This document shows positions 27,091 through 36,276 of a DNA stretch of 64,000 nt, piece by piece. The notes below the pieces were generated by a model, which saw nothing but the letters and a program-made list of their open reading frames with translations, was not told the DNA's origin and searched no databases. The stretch is from Sulfopaludibacter sp963835555. GTDB taxonomy: Bacteria > Acidobacteriota > Terriglobia > Bryobacterales > Bryobacteraceae. Made by a program: the position numbers and the translations under genes. How positions within the stretch are numbered: position 1 is the stretch's first letter; the number at the start of each line of letters is the position of its first letter. Where the stretch lies: NCBI GenBank assembly GCA_963835555.1, contig CAWIGC010000041.1:193253-257252 (forward strand), given 5' to 3'.

Positions 27091-27489
27091 ATGACTAAAA
27101 CGGCTGTTGGTCTATTCGAAACGTCCGCCAGGGCGGAGGCAGTGGTAACTCTCTTGTTGGCCGCCGGCTTTGCGCGGGATGAAGTGAAACTGGTCAAGCG
27201 GACGGATTTCGATTCGAAACCGGCTCCTGAAACCGACATTCTCCAGCTCGGAGGCGCGCCGGCGGAACATGCCGGCCGCTATTGGGACGCAGTCCGCGGT
27301 GGGCGAACATTGATCGTAATCTCCGCCGGCGACCGGGCGGATCGAGCCGTTGAGATTATGGACGCCGAGGGCGCAGTGTACCTGGAGGAATCCGTTGTTC
27401 AACCAGTGTCTCGCGCCGTTCGCGCGGTCGCGGACGACCCAGGCTTCTACCCTCGTAGAGGAGCAGCCCAGATGTTCGAAGTCTCGTAG
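27091..27489 (+). CDS. general stress protein 17M-like domain protein
   Basis: 132 residues from an ATG after AAGAGGAAAT. The N-terminus AVGLFETSARAEAVVTLLLA, then AGFARDEVKLVKRTD, is the ferredoxin-like domain found in stress proteins of the 17M/YflT type, as in the protein at 47.8-48.3 kb. The middle IVISAGDRADRAVEIMDAEG is a second strand-helix unit. There is no membrane segment, unlike the homologue. Role unknown; such proteins are usually stress-induced. It stands among broken genes but is itself intact. Confidence 0.6.
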   Translation: MTKTAVGLFETSARAEAVVTLLLAAGFARDEVKLVKRTDFDSKPAPETDILQLGGAPAEHAGRYWDAVRGGRTLIVISAGDRADRAVEIMDAEGAVYLEESVVQPVSRAVRAVADDPGFYPRRGAAQMFEVS

Positions 27490-27592
27490 GGTTCCCGCAA
27501 TGGCGGCCGCGGCTCACCTTGCACTTGAACGCGACGGCCGCTGCCTACTCAATCGGGATGATCAGATCGATTTCAAGGTGGGTAACGCGTAG

Positions 27593-27730
27593 CCCTTCGA
27601 GCAGATGGTGGAAGACATTATCCACCGCTCAGTGGGTCCTTGCAACTCGACGAAGTGGTCCTGGTCGGCGGACAGACCCGCATGCTGCGAATCCAGGCCC
27701 TGGTCCGCGACCTGTTGACGCAAGCAAGGA
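27593..27730 (+). pseudogene. dnaK (Hsp70) fragment with a short internal deletion
   Basis: Two short Hsp70-like pieces lie in adjoining frames: PFEQMVEDIIHRSVGPC, then LQLDEVVLVGGQTRMLRIQA. In DnaK these flank about 13 residues that are missing here. The VGGQTRM motif is the adenosine-binding region of the ATPase domain. No start, RBS or remaining domains are present. It is a clear relic of a duplicated chaperone gene. Confidence 0.6.
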
Positions 27731-27853
27731 CGACGTGGTGGAACGCGGAGTTCGTGATGTCGGGCATTAAATAGCGGTGTGAACGCAACGCCAATCGGCG
27801 GAGACGGTCACATGATACCCTCGCCGCTATGCTTTGACCGAAGGAGGTCGCCG

Positions 27854-28066
27854 GTGAATAAAATATTTGGCATCATTCTGATGGGACTCGGACTGATCGG
27901 TCTTGTGTGGGGAGGTTTTACGTACACCACCAGGGAAAAGCTCGTTGACATCGGGCCGATTCACGCCACGCGCGAACAGACACACGACATTCCGCTGCCT
28001 CCCATTGCGGGAGGGCTGGCTTTCATCGGTGGAGTCGTGCTCCTGGTGACAGGCAGGAAATCGTAA
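27854..28066 (+). CDS. small two-helix inner-membrane protein
   Basis: 70 residues from a GTG preceded by a perfect AAGGAGGT five bases upstream; the RBS decides this start over in-frame starts nearer 27779. It has two hydrophobic segments (FGIILMGLGLIGLVWGGFTY and PIAGGLAFIGGVVLLVTG) joined by a polar loop with TREKLVDIGPIHATREQTHD. The shape resembles DUF3185-like small membrane proteins. Function unknown. Confidence 0.65.
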   Translation: MNKIFGIILMGLGLIGLVWGGFTYTTREKLVDIGPIHATREQTHDIPLPPIAGGLAFIGGVVLLVTGRKS

Positions 28067-28113
28067 CGTCCGCCGGCCTTGGCGCCGGCGAGACGGCGCC
28101 TCGGTCAGTGTTG

Positions 28114-28398
28114 TCAATCCTGTCCGATATATTCGGGGGGCACATCGTCCTCTTTAACCTGTTTGGTATGAACTTCAGACACGTCCGCATCCGGTGCATT
28201 CTCCACGCCGCTGATCGCGTCGGCCTCAAAGGCCTGGCCCTCGTCCACAAGTTCTTCGACACTCTCCGGGCCGGACTCGGCGACGTCCGACAACCCTTGA
28301 TCGTCCCCAGACTGGCCGGCTGAATCCGGCCCTGTCCCCTTCTCGCTGGTTGAGACTGTGGCGTAGGTGCGTGTAACTTCGTCGCGCTGTTTTGTCAT
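28114..28398 (-). CDS. acidic small hypothetical protein
   Basis: 94 residues, strongly acidic and probably disordered. Regions such as ESVEELVDEGQAFEADAISG and the C-terminal KQVKEDDVPPEYIGQD look conserved rather than random. There are no membrane segments or cysteines. I recall similar hypotheticals in Acidobacteriota, but this was not checked. It stands alone, convergent with the small membrane gene. Confidence 0.5.
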   Translation of the reverse strand: MTKQRDEVTRTYATVSTSEKGTGPDSAGQSGDDQGLSDVAESGPESVEELVDEGQAFEADAISGVENAPDADVSEVHTKQVKEDDVPPEYIGQD

Positions 28399-28528
28399 GC
28401 GTTTGCCAATGCACTTCGGGTTCCACCCTTAAACACCGGGCCGGTCATCGGGGTAGCTTCGCCTGTGCCGCGGTGGGTCTTGGGAACTGGATGTCGTCAG
28501 CGCAAGATCGGACCCATTCAGACTCGGT

Positions 28529-29782
28529 TCAATCGGCTGCTGTCTTTTGTTCGAGCTCAGAGTGGGGATCGTGGTGCACCGGAGCCTCGACGCCGGGACT
28601 GACTCCACGAATCTCCTCGAAGAACGGGGTGCCTTGCCGATGCACGCACTCGGCAGCGTAGAGATACATGGCGGCCGACCAGGTCTGCCAGTCCCGCCCA
28701 CTGGGATGACCAGTCTGCGCCTGAATCCACTCGTTGAATCCCCACTCCGTTTCGTTCTCGTGCCAGGGCTTCACTAGTTCAGTCAGTGCCAGGAGTTTCC
28801 GGCTCGCTAGTTCCATTTGCCCCGCGGCTACGCACGCCGCCACGTAGAATCCGCCCACAAATGGCCAGACGCCACCGTTGTGATACTCACCGGGCCGATT
28901 GAAATGTTCGTACCGTGGCCGCCAATCGGCATGATGGCGTAGGATGTACGGAAATAGACAGGGCGGCAAACCCACCGCGAGTTCCTTCCTGTCGCGCATG
29001 GCATCGCACTCGGCCTCGACCCATGCCACCAGGTCTCGTGCTCGACCGGGCGAAGCAATTCCCGTCAGAATCGCCAGGCTGTTGCCCAGCAGGTCGAAGC
29101 GGTCGCTGGTGAAGAGCTTGTAGGAATAGAGGGCGTAATAGGGCTTGGACGGCACCACAAGACCTTCATGTTCATGAGGGTTCTTGGCCTCGCCAAGGAC
29201 CTCCAGGCGGTTCATCAGCCCGCGCAGCCGTCGGGCGGACCGGTGCTCGCCAAACAGCACGAGATACGCGTATACCAGAGCATTCACGTAGAGCCCGAAG
29301 CCCATTACAACCTGCTCATCACGCCAGTCGCTGGTCGGCAACTGCGAAACCATCACCATGTCGTCAGGACTCTGGTACTGCATCCACGTCAAGGCTTTCT
29401 GTGCCGCATCGTGAAGGAACTCCGGCTGACTGGTCGATCTTCTGTAAAGTGCGAGGCCGAAAAGGAACAGGGGAGTGGTATCGCTGGCGCCACGGTCGCC
29501 CGGGTCGTGCGCAAGCGATGGGATGTGGCCCCGCCGCGTCTGATTTGCTGCCAATGCCACGAGCGTGCGGCGCAGCGCGTCCGCGAGTTCGTCGTCGCCG
29601 GTGGCCAAAAAGCCCAGTGCGGAGATCATGAGGTCTCGCGTATAGGGCTCCGGATATCCCCACCCGGCGGTCCGCGGCAGTCCTTGAAAAGGTCCCCGCG
29701 CGTTATGATGCAGGACGCCCAGGGCTGCTGCCTTGGCCCGATCGATGAGGGCCACCGATTTCTTGTCCATGAGTGCGGCCAC
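28529..29782 (-). CDS. GH100-like glycosidase (invertase / amylo-glucosidase-type alpha-alpha barrel)
   Basis: 417 residues from GTG 29782, or 413 from the ATG at 29770. The (alpha/alpha)6-barrel features are GWGYPEPYTRDLMISALGFL near the N-terminus, with the putative acid Asp in TRD, and FNRPGEYHNGGVWPFVGGFY and NEWIQAQTGHPSGRDWQTWS near the C-terminus. These match neutral/alkaline invertase-type GH100 and related debranching enzymes. Substrate preference (sucrose or a glucosyl glycan) cannot be told. No signal peptide, so cytoplasmic. It begins within 2 bases of the glycosyltransferase stop, third in the operon PIG-L deacetylase - glycosyltransferase - glycosidase. Confidence 0.75.
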   Translation of the reverse strand: MAALMDKKSVALIDRAKAAALGVLHHNARGPFQGLPRTAGWGYPEPYTRDLMISALGFLATGDDELADALRRTLVALAANQTRRGHIPSLAHDPGDRGASDTTPLFLFGLALYRRSTSQPEFLHDAAQKALTWMQYQSPDDMVMVSQLPTSDWRDEQVVMGFGLYVNALVYAYLVLFGEHRSARRLRGLMNRLEVLGEAKNPHEHEGLVVPSKPYYALYSYKLFTSDRFDLLGNSLAILTGIASPGRARDLVAWVEAECDAMRDRKELAVGLPPCLFPYILRHHADWRPRYEHFNRPGEYHNGGVWPFVGGFYVAACVAAGQMELASRKLLALTELVKPWHENETEWGFNEWIQAQTGHPSGRDWQTWSAAMYLYAAECVHRQGTPFFEEIRGVSPGVEAPVHHDPHSELEQKTAAD

Positions 29783-29783
29783 T

Positions 29784-30926
29784 TTATGCTACCCCCAGGC
29801 GGCCGGACACGATCTCCACGAAGCGCCTGGCCACCTGGCGATAGTCGAACAACTCGACAACGCGCTTTCGCCCCGCCTGTCCCATCCTCTCCCGCAGACC
29901 CTTGTCCCGCATGAGTGCCAGGAGGTATTTAGCAATGTCAGGCACACTGGCCCGGAATTCCGCTGTTCGCGGCGTCGGAAACACGATGCGATGGCTATCG
30001 TCGATTCCGTGGCCCGCCCCGAAAACCGCCTCCGCGATCTTCCTTTCTTCTGCCACCATCGCCAGGAACGCCGTTTCCCCGTGGACCATCGTGTCGAGAA
30101 ATGCCATCGCACGGATCGCAACCACAGGCCTTGCGCAGGCATTAGCCTCCACTTGAATCATTCCGAAACCCTCCAGCCGCGACGGCGCGGCGTAGATATC
30201 GCAGGCGGCCAGCAAGTAGGGCATGAAATTGTGCGAAACCACGTTCGTGGAGTAAGTGATCTTATTGGCGATGCCCAGATCCGCAGCTAGCTGAAGGTCG
30301 ATCAGGTTTTGTTGGACCGTGCGAGGCTGCGGCCAAACCTTGCAGACATATCTCCAGTCGGGCGCCTCGGCATCGATCAGGGCCAGTGCCTGCATGACCT
30401 CCTGGGCGCCCTTGGATGCCGCGTCGCCACCGGCTGTCAGGATCATGACCTGATCGTCAGTGAGTCCCAGAGCCTCGCGTACCGATCGGACCTTGGGGTC
30501 GTCGAGGCTGCGCGGCGAGAAGCTGTCCGTGTCGCACCCTACGGGCAGCACCTGGATATTGTCGCCCCGAATGCCATCCCTGATATACGTCTCCTTCACC
30601 CAGTTGGAAGTGACCAGGATCAGGGGCAGAGCGTTCAGGAGTTCCTGGTGAGCCGCGACATAACCATCCGCCAGGAGCCATGGCACGCACTTCATCCCAA
30701 ACTGCTGCGGGTGCAGTACCAGATGCGGAAGATGGCCCCAGAACCCTATGCCGACCACCACGTCCGGCTGAAACCAGCGGTAGTACCATTCCTTTTCCTG
30801 GGGCGATTCGAAATGCACCGGGTGGACATCTACCCCGATCTCACATAAGCCCCTGCATAATAGCTCGCCCTGTGTTGCCAGGCCGGCAGCCGATGGCGGG
30901 TATTCCGTCAGCACCAGCACTTTCAT
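29784..30926 (-). CDS. GT4-type glycosyltransferase
   Basis: 380 residues. The N-terminal Rossmann domain starts MKVLVLTEYPPSAAGLATQG. The C-terminal nucleotide-sugar-binding domain has VLPVGCDTDSFSPRSLDDPK and the GT4 E-x7-E motif in APSRLEGFGMIQVEANACAR, followed by PVVAIRAMAF. GT4 retaining enzymes add a hexose from UDP- or GDP-sugar to a lipid, sugar or small acceptor. The start overlaps the PIG-L stop by ATGA. Together with an N-acetylsugar deacetylase and a glycosidase, it suggests a small glycoconjugate or compatible-solute pathway. Confidence 0.85.
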   Translation of the reverse strand: MKVLVLTEYPPSAAGLATQGELLCRGLCEIGVDVHPVHFESPQEKEWYYRWFQPDVVVGIGFWGHLPHLVLHPQQFGMKCVPWLLADGYVAAHQELLNALPLILVTSNWVKETYIRDGIRGDNIQVLPVGCDTDSFSPRSLDDPKVRSVREALGLTDDQVMILTAGGDAASKGAQEVMQALALIDAEAPDWRYVCKVWPQPRTVQQNLIDLQLAADLGIANKITYSTNVVSHNFMPYLLAACDIYAAPSRLEGFGMIQVEANACARPVVAIRAMAFLDTMVHGETAFLAMVAEERKIAEAVFGAGHGIDDSHRIVFPTPRTAEFRASVPDIAKYLLALMRDKGLRERMGQAGRKRVVELFDYRQVARRFVEIVSGRLGVA

Positions 30927-31591
30927 GGTTTTTGCTCCCGCGGCGCCGCGCGTTGGACCGCTGCCTGGGCCGAATCAAAGCACCAAAAGCCTTCTTCTCG
31001 CGGAGTGGTCTGGGCTTCCCAACTGTCGGGACCAAATCCGTACAGGTCCGTAATCAGCCGCCGCTTTTCGAGCCAGATTTCGGCCGGCAACACGTCCCGC
31101 AGATCGGCATCCTCGCGAACCCGCGGCAAGTAGGCACGTCCTCCATCCTCATAGGCAAACAGCCACAACTGCCTGGTAGCGATACTGCCCGACCGCCAAA
31201 GCTCCACCGCGGTCCGGCAGCACTCGGAATGCCGTCGGTGCCGTGTATACTCGCCCTGTGGACCGTGGGTCAAAACCAAATCGTAGCTGCTTCCGGCCAG
31301 CAGCCGGACGATGGTTTCCCTAATCTGGTCTGCCTGCAGGGGCATCTGGTCCGGTCCATCATCCAGGTCCGCCATCTCTCCCTCAGCGCCCAATTGGTGA
31401 AGCACCTGGCGGAATTTTGGGGCGCGGTTCGGGTCCGCCGCCCGGCATAATGTCACTATGCGCCAAAGAAACTCCGGGTGCGTCAGGATGTAACCGCCGC
31501 ACCAGAGGGTCTCGTCGTCCGGATGGGCGACCACAACAACCGCCCGGGGCTGAAGGCCTGAGGTTAACTCGTCAAGTGGGTTGGGTATCAT
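30923..31591 (-). CDS. PIG-L/LmbE-family zinc deacetylase
   Basis: 222 residues if translation starts at the ATG 31591; the frame is open to 31714, but the added 41 residues look non-coding. The family signature VVVAHPDDETLWCGGYILTH supplies two zinc ligands (H and DD) near the N-terminus; the HGPQGEYTRHRRH segment supplies the later His ligand. These enzymes remove the N-acetyl group of GlcNAc-type substrates, as in mycothiol, bacillithiol or lipid A-like pathways. First gene of the PIG-L - GT4 - GH100 operon. A GT4 next to a PIG-L protein resembles the MshA/MshB pair, but no ligase is present, so a thiol pathway is not proven. Confidence 0.8.
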   Translation of the reverse strand: MIPNPLDELTSGLQPRAVVVVAHPDDETLWCGGYILTHPEFLWRIVTLCRAADPNRAPKFRQVLHQLGAEGEMADLDDGPDQMPLQADQIRETIVRLLAGSSYDLVLTHGPQGEYTRHRRHSECCRTAVELWRSGSIATRQLWLFAYEDGGRAYLPRVREDADLRDVLPAEIWLEKRRLITDLYGFGPDSWEAQTTPREEGFWCFDSAQAAVQRAAPREQKP

Positions 31592-32162
31592 TGTCTCTTT
31601 AGGCTGGATTTCTTTTCGACCGGGCATTTCCGCAGGCGGGATTGGGAGGTATCGGACGTGCAGAGACTGCATCTGGAAATGCGGATTTGCGCTCTCGCCG
31701 GGAGCGTTCCTCAACCATGGGCGGGCACCATGATTAGCGACCCGAACTCCCGGGATTCCGGGGCCTGCCGGTGGTTTGCTGACTTCGCGCGGGGTTTGAG
31801 GCCTGTACAGGCCGCGAAACTCTCACTGGAGCCGGTTCATGAGCAGGGACGCGCCCATCGCCAACTGAGGAGTGTCCGCCTCCTCGCTGCGTAAGGGCGG
31901 CCGCGCAAATCAGAACCGGTAACCCGAAACTCCTCTCCGTATTCGTTGCTCCGGCATAGGCACAAGCACGCGTTTGGCCAACTGGCGTTCGGCCCGGGCG
32001 TAACTTCGTTGATCGCATCATACCGGGTACGAACACTGCCCGAGCGGTGGCGCCTTTCAAAGCTTCTGCACGGAAAAAACTACTGCGGGAACGGCCTTGT
32101 ATTGGCATTTATGCCAAAAGGCGATTGAGTGGCACGGTGGTCGAACATGGATCGGACGCTAC
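31592..32162. other. 571-bp stretch without a convincing gene
   Basis: Several short open frames occur here on both strands, but none has an RBS, family motif or sensible composition. It must contain the promoter of the minus-strand PIG-L operon. I cannot point to clear -35/-10 boxes. Confidence 0.5.
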
Positions 32163-32390
32163 CTAGTGGTCTTTCGATGCTCCGACAAAATCCAGCAGAG
32201 AACGAGACCACTCGTCAACTTGCTTCTCGGCTTCGTCCGGCGTAACCCCGTATCTTTTCTGGATGCGCCCGACTAGAAGTCCCTTTGCGCCGGTGATTGC
32301 CTGCCAGTCATCATCGGTGAGTTTGTTCCAGTGCGCCCGGGCCGAACCTGCAAACTCTTTCCACTGAGATTCGATTCGATCCCATTTCAT
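32163..32390 (-). CDS. CsbD-family small stress protein
   Basis: 75 residues from an ATG with AGGAG ten bases upstream. It opens with MKWDRIESQWKEFAGSARAH, and WNKLTDDDWQAITGAKGLLV completes the CsbD signature (W at the core, GxxxxLxGxIQxRYG). CsbD proteins are small helical cytoplasmic proteins induced by general stress; the mechanism is unknown. The frame is open upstream to 32570, but the extension lacks an RBS. It lies beside stress-type genes and a two-component system. Confidence 0.8.
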   Translation of the reverse strand: MKWDRIESQWKEFAGSARAHWNKLTDDDWQAITGAKGLLVGRIQKRYGVTPDEAEKQVDEWSRSLLDFVGASKDH

Positions 32391-32743
32391 AACTTGCGCT
32401 CCTAACCTTACTTCCTGCACGAGCGAGGCCAATTGGTCCGGACCGGCATCACCGCGCGGTTGCCGGGCTGTGTCTCGGAAGGAAGAGTGCAAATCGGCAG
32501 TTTTCGCACTTTCGAGTGCAGGTGTTGCCGTTTTCGGTTGACCGCTCGTGAGCGCCGCCCCCTCAAGCAAAAGAGCAGGTTATTGTGGTCCATGGCGTGC
32601 TCCTTACGGTGGGCGTCGCAAAAGAAGCACATCGACGACCACGTGGCCGCGGTTTCAAGGGCTCGTAGACGTGAAGCAGGCGAAATTGGCCGGGCGGAGG
32701 ATCCTCGAAGGCGTAGTACCGACTTGCGCCACAGCCGGCACGC

Positions 32744-33208
32744 TTATCTTGCGCGGACACCATCCGTGCAAAGTTCCGGGCACAGAAAGAAGCGTCCGTC
32801 GTTCGCGGAGCGAATGGCGGCGGCGAGTACCGAGGGAGGCGACCGTTTCAGAACATACCCCATCGCGCCCAAAGCTCTCGCTTCTTCAACGAATGCATGT
32901 TCCTCATGCACGGTGAGAAAGACAACCTTCGCCGTGCCTCTGTGGCGCAGTTTCGCCACGGCCTCGAAGCCGTCCATGACCGGCATCGAGATGTCGGTGA
33001 CAATCACTGCAGGACACAGGCGGTCGCATTCCTCCAAAAGTGCGCGCCCGTCCGCAACGGTGCCGACAATCTCGAATTCCTTATCCAAGGCGCGCTCGAG
33101 TTCCCGCAGCAGTGCAGGATTGTCGTCGGCAAGCAAAATCTTGAGCCGGGGAAGGTCGGGTCGAACCCAGTTCGGATTTTTCAGCGTCTCTCCTAAGTTC
33201 TGGCCCAT
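32744..33208 (-). CDS. response regulator with receiver domain and no output domain
   Basis: The receiver core is complete: KILLADDNPALLRELERALD with the acidic pair, the phospho-acceptor Asp in VIVTDISMPVMDGFEAVAKL, the Thr in VVFLTVHEEHAF, and the Lys in MGYVLKRSPPS. The C-terminus ends ~25 residues after the last helix, where NarL-type relatives carry a LuxR HTH. It is either a single-domain regulator or lost its HTH. Several in-frame starts exist (33340, 33226, 33208); I chose the ATG at 33208 as closest to the receiver. It is next to a second, complete NarL-type regulator and a HisKA_3 kinase. Confidence 0.75.
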   Translation of the reverse strand: MGQNLGETLKNPNWVRPDLPRLKILLADDNPALLRELERALDKEFEIVGTVADGRALLEECDRLCPAVIVTDISMPVMDGFEAVAKLRHRGTAKVVFLTVHEEHAFVEEARALGAMGYVLKRSPPSVLAAAIRSANDGRFFLCPELCTDGVRAR

Positions 33209-33290
33209 GATAATCGCTGCTCTCATTGGAACACTGACCGGCCGCGTCCAATACTGGGAGTTCTCCCAATATGGCCGCCGGCTCGCGACG

Positions 33291-33932
33291 CTAGACTGCA
33301 ATAATTCCATGGCGGACTGCGTACTGGACGAGTTCAGCATTGGTCTTTAGCCCCAGCTTCTCCAGAATTGCGTACTTGTGATATTCAGCCGTCTTCACGG
33401 AGATGTTCAGAATATCGGCTAATTCCTTATGGGACTTGCCCTCCGCAAGCAGTTGCAGGACTTCGCGTTGACGCGGTGTGAGGTGAGCCCAAACATCTTC
33501 ATGAATCGACGTCATTCGGCCCATGATCTGGACTGCATCCCGCGCCACTCCGGATGACATGTAGGTTCTGCCGTGCAGAACGTCCCGCAGCGCTTCTTTC
33601 AACTCCGAGCCCGGAGAACTTTTGAGGAGATACCCCGAGGCTCCCGCGGCGAGGGCTTCCTGTGCCAAGGTGGCGTCCGGGTGCATAGTCAGAATCAGAA
33701 TCTTGGCCGTACATCCCGTGTCGCGAAGCTGGCGAGTGCAGTCCAGGCCATTCAACAAAGGCATCGAAATATCGATGATCACAACGTCGGGCCGTAGTTT
33801 TCGAACCTCGGGCAGTACCGCCCGTCCGTCGTTAACAGCCCCAACGACTTCGAACTCAGGCTCCAGGAGGCTACGGAGCCCGTCGATCACCATACTATGG
33901 TCGTCGGCGATCAAGACCTTCCAGCGCTTCAT
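33291..33932 (-). CDS. NarL/LuxR-family response regulator
   Basis: 213 residues. The receiver has VLIADDHSMVIDGLRSLLEP, the Asp in DVVIIDISMPLLNGLDCTRQ, the Thr in ILILTMHPDATLA and the Lys in SGYLLKSSPGSE. The C-terminal LuxR HTH is complete: HLTPRQREVLQLLAEGKSHK, then ELADILNISVKTAEYHKYAI. It should bind DNA as a dimer after phosphorylation by the neighbouring HisKA_3 kinase. The kinase gene is 150 bases upstream on the same strand, and the single-domain regulator follows downstream. Confidence 0.9.
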   Translation of the reverse strand: MKRWKVLIADDHSMVIDGLRSLLEPEFEVVGAVNDGRAVLPEVRKLRPDVVIIDISMPLLNGLDCTRQLRDTGCTAKILILTMHPDATLAQEALAAGASGYLLKSSPGSELKEALRDVLHGRTYMSSGVARDAVQIMGRMTSIHEDVWAHLTPRQREVLQLLAEGKSHKELADILNISVKTAEYHKYAILEKLGLKTNAELVQYAVRHGIIAV

Positions 33933-34082
33933 CGATCATCCCGATTCGTCCGCATATTTCGACCACAGTTCTCCATCGAGTATCCGGATGGGAGGTCCCA
34001 ACCGGCTGAACCCGACGACGTTGCCATCCGTTGGTTAATGCCTCTGTCTCCCATTTGCGCGCGATCGAAGGTCGCAGGTCAC

Positions 34083-35487
34083 CTAGGAAAACTCATAGTC
34101 TCGACCGTCTGTGCCGCGTTCCGGGCGCTCATTGACCACCATCGGAAGCCTTGCCTCCACCTGCGTTCCCTTCCCGATTTCCGAATGAATCAGGAACCCT
34201 CCCCCGATCATGCGCAAGCGTTCTCGCATGCTCAGGAGTCCGAGGCTGCCCTTCCGATTCGCCGATTCTGCGTGAAACCCGAGACCGTAATCCTTGACCC
34301 GCAGTACCAATTCGCGGCCTTCGACATTCAACGAAACCCCCAGACGGCTCGTCTGTGAATGCTTCAAGGCGTTCTGCAGGGCCTCCTGAAATACGCGATA
34401 TGCCGCCAGGCTCAGCGGCTCTGGCAATCGTTTCGGCACGTCAGCCGACTGGAAATCGACCTCCCAGGCGATTCTTTGCCGTAGCGCGCTGCAATCGGAC
34501 CGGATAGCGGCTTCAAGTCCAATCTTGTCCAGCACGGCCGAGTGAAGGCTGCGCGACAGTTGTTGCAGGTCCTTCGCGACATTTCCGAGGCGCTCCCCCA
34601 TTTTCTGCATGACAAGCCTAAGGTCCGGCGCTGCATCTGTGCGCTCAGCAGCGGTGGCCAACTCAAGAAGTAGGCTTGCCATTCGTTGTCCATAATCATC
34701 ATGCAGTTCCCTCGCGATCCTTCGCCGTTCGTCTTCTTGTAGAGTCATCAGGCGGCGGGACAATCTCTCGAGTTCGACGGCAGCCTTCACGGAGGCCTCG
34801 AATTGTGCCAAAGAGATGTTTTCCAGCCGCACCAGGTAGCGAACGGTTGCGCCAGCGACCAGCAGGGAAAGAAGCACGATCAGCGTGATCACGGCCCATA
34901 GGCGCCGCTCGGCGCCTTTAACGAAGCGCGACGTATTCGCTGCCGCAGATCTCAGGTCAGCGCGATCACTGCCGCCGATCTCGTTGATAGTCGCGAGATA
35001 CCTGTCGCGCAAGGGTACGAGTTGGCCGATCAACAGGTTGAGCCCGATCTCCGTTCGCTGGCGTCCTGTCATCTCCAGACTCCGGTCGGCAATTGCCCAG
35101 TAGTCCGCGACTTGGGAATCGAGCTGACCGGTCAAGAGCCGCCGCTGGGATGTTGCTACTTCCTCGTAGGCTTGAATGGCGTTCATTGCCTGTGCCCATG
35201 AAACCCTCGCCTGCTCGCGATGCCTCGAAAGCGCCAGGGAATCCGGATCCAGCAGGTAGTCGCGAATCGCGCTGGCGGCGGAGGACAGCAGAAGGTGAAC
35301 ACTTTCCAGGCGTTCACTTTGCTGGAAGTACTCGCGAGTCGTCAATGTGCCCGCCGCGGCTCACATTTGAAAGCGATCCCGCTGCATAAACACCGAGCGC
35401 GAGCAGGAGGGCGAGAACAATGCCCAGGCCGGTTAGCAGAACGCGCCGAGTTCCTTGTTGCTCTGGGAGATCGCGGGGCGAATTCAT
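34083..35487 (-). pseudogene. membrane sensor histidine kinase (HisKA_3, NarX/DegS type), one-base frameshift near the N-terminus
   Basis: The frame starting at ATG 35487 gives MNSPRDLPEQQGTRR followed by TM1 (VLLTGLGIVLALLLALGVYA). The rest of the protein is in another frame. Changing GGG to GG near 35357-35365 restores one 467-residue reading frame. After TM1 comes a ~150-residue helical, CHASE3-like periplasmic domain, then TM2 (LWAVITLIVLLSLLVAGATV), the HisKA_3 H-box (DERRRIARELHDDYGQRMAS) and the ATPase (YRVFQEALQNALKHSQTSRL, VKDYGLGF, GSLGLLSMRERLRMIGG). The partners are the two adjacent response regulators. If the indel is real, only the part from 35345 is translatable, without TM1. 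The stimulus is unknown. Confidence 0.75.
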
Positions 35488-35686
35488 CACAAACCTATTG
35501 TCGTTCCGAGGCGCAGGCGCCGTCATCCGGGCCTTTGGGGCCACGGCGGATGTCCTCATTTACGAGAGGCCGGGAAGTCCTGGGCACTTCAGACCGGGAA
35601 TTTTCAGAGTGTGCGACCGCGGGCTGGCGTTTTAGAGTTCTATCAGGGTTAAGATCCCAGGGACGAAAGGACCAGGAGGAGCGACG

Positions 35687-36074
35687 ATGACACCAGAGCT
35701 TGACAAGTTGCAGATTCGCAATCACTTGCTGGACGCACGCCATGAGATCGCAAGAAGTCTTGGCCGGCGAACAAGTGTGCATCGAGCAGACGGCGGACGC
35801 GATGGATCAGGTTCAAGCTGCTGCGGCGCGGGAACTCGCCATCAGCAATCTTGACCGCTCTGCGCGCTGGCTTCGCGAGATCGGAGAAGCCCTGCGCAGA
35901 TTGGACACTGGCGAATTTGGCACCGGCTTGAATTGCGAGGCGGAGATCGGGGCCAAACGGCTCCGCGCGGTTGCCTGGACGCAGCTATGCCTGAGGTGCC
36001 AGGAACTCGCCGGCCGGAGTGAATGTAGCGGAGGCGAGCATTACGCTGGCGAACCTCTCATGAACGCCGCATAG
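35687..36074 (+). pseudogene. DksA/TraR-family protein with a one-base frameshift
   Basis: A good RBS (AGGAGG) precedes the ATG at 35687. The first ~25 residues (LDKLQIRNHLLDARHEIARS) match the DksA coiled-coil start. The remainder (ELAISNLDRSARWLREIGEA, LRRLDTGEFGTGLNCEAEIG, QLCLRCQELAGR) is in another frame, joined by removing one G near 35763. The repaired protein is 128 residues. The zinc site reads G-x2-C ... C-x2-C, so one of four ligands is missing. DksA-type proteins bind RNA polymerase in its secondary channel and alter stress transcription. It is divergent from the sensor kinase gene. Confidence 0.7.
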
Positions 36075-36276
36075 TTCAACAGGTGTCTTCAGTCCGCCGA
36101 AAGCGGCTGGGAGTTCTCCCAGTAGGATCATCGAACAATGAAGAGTAAACCGGCAACAGAGAAAAACAGCGCCGGAAAACAGATCGTGGCCCAACTCCCA
36201 AAAAGATCAACATCGCGATTGCGCGATTCTATCAGTTGGCGATGAAGGGCCTTTCTTGAATGTGAGATCTCTCCTC

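Noticed and set aside
30923..31591. Mycothiol or bacillithiol biosynthesis
   Set aside because: A GT4 + PIG-L pair fits the first two steps, but no ligase or acetyltransferase is present and a GH100-like gene follows.
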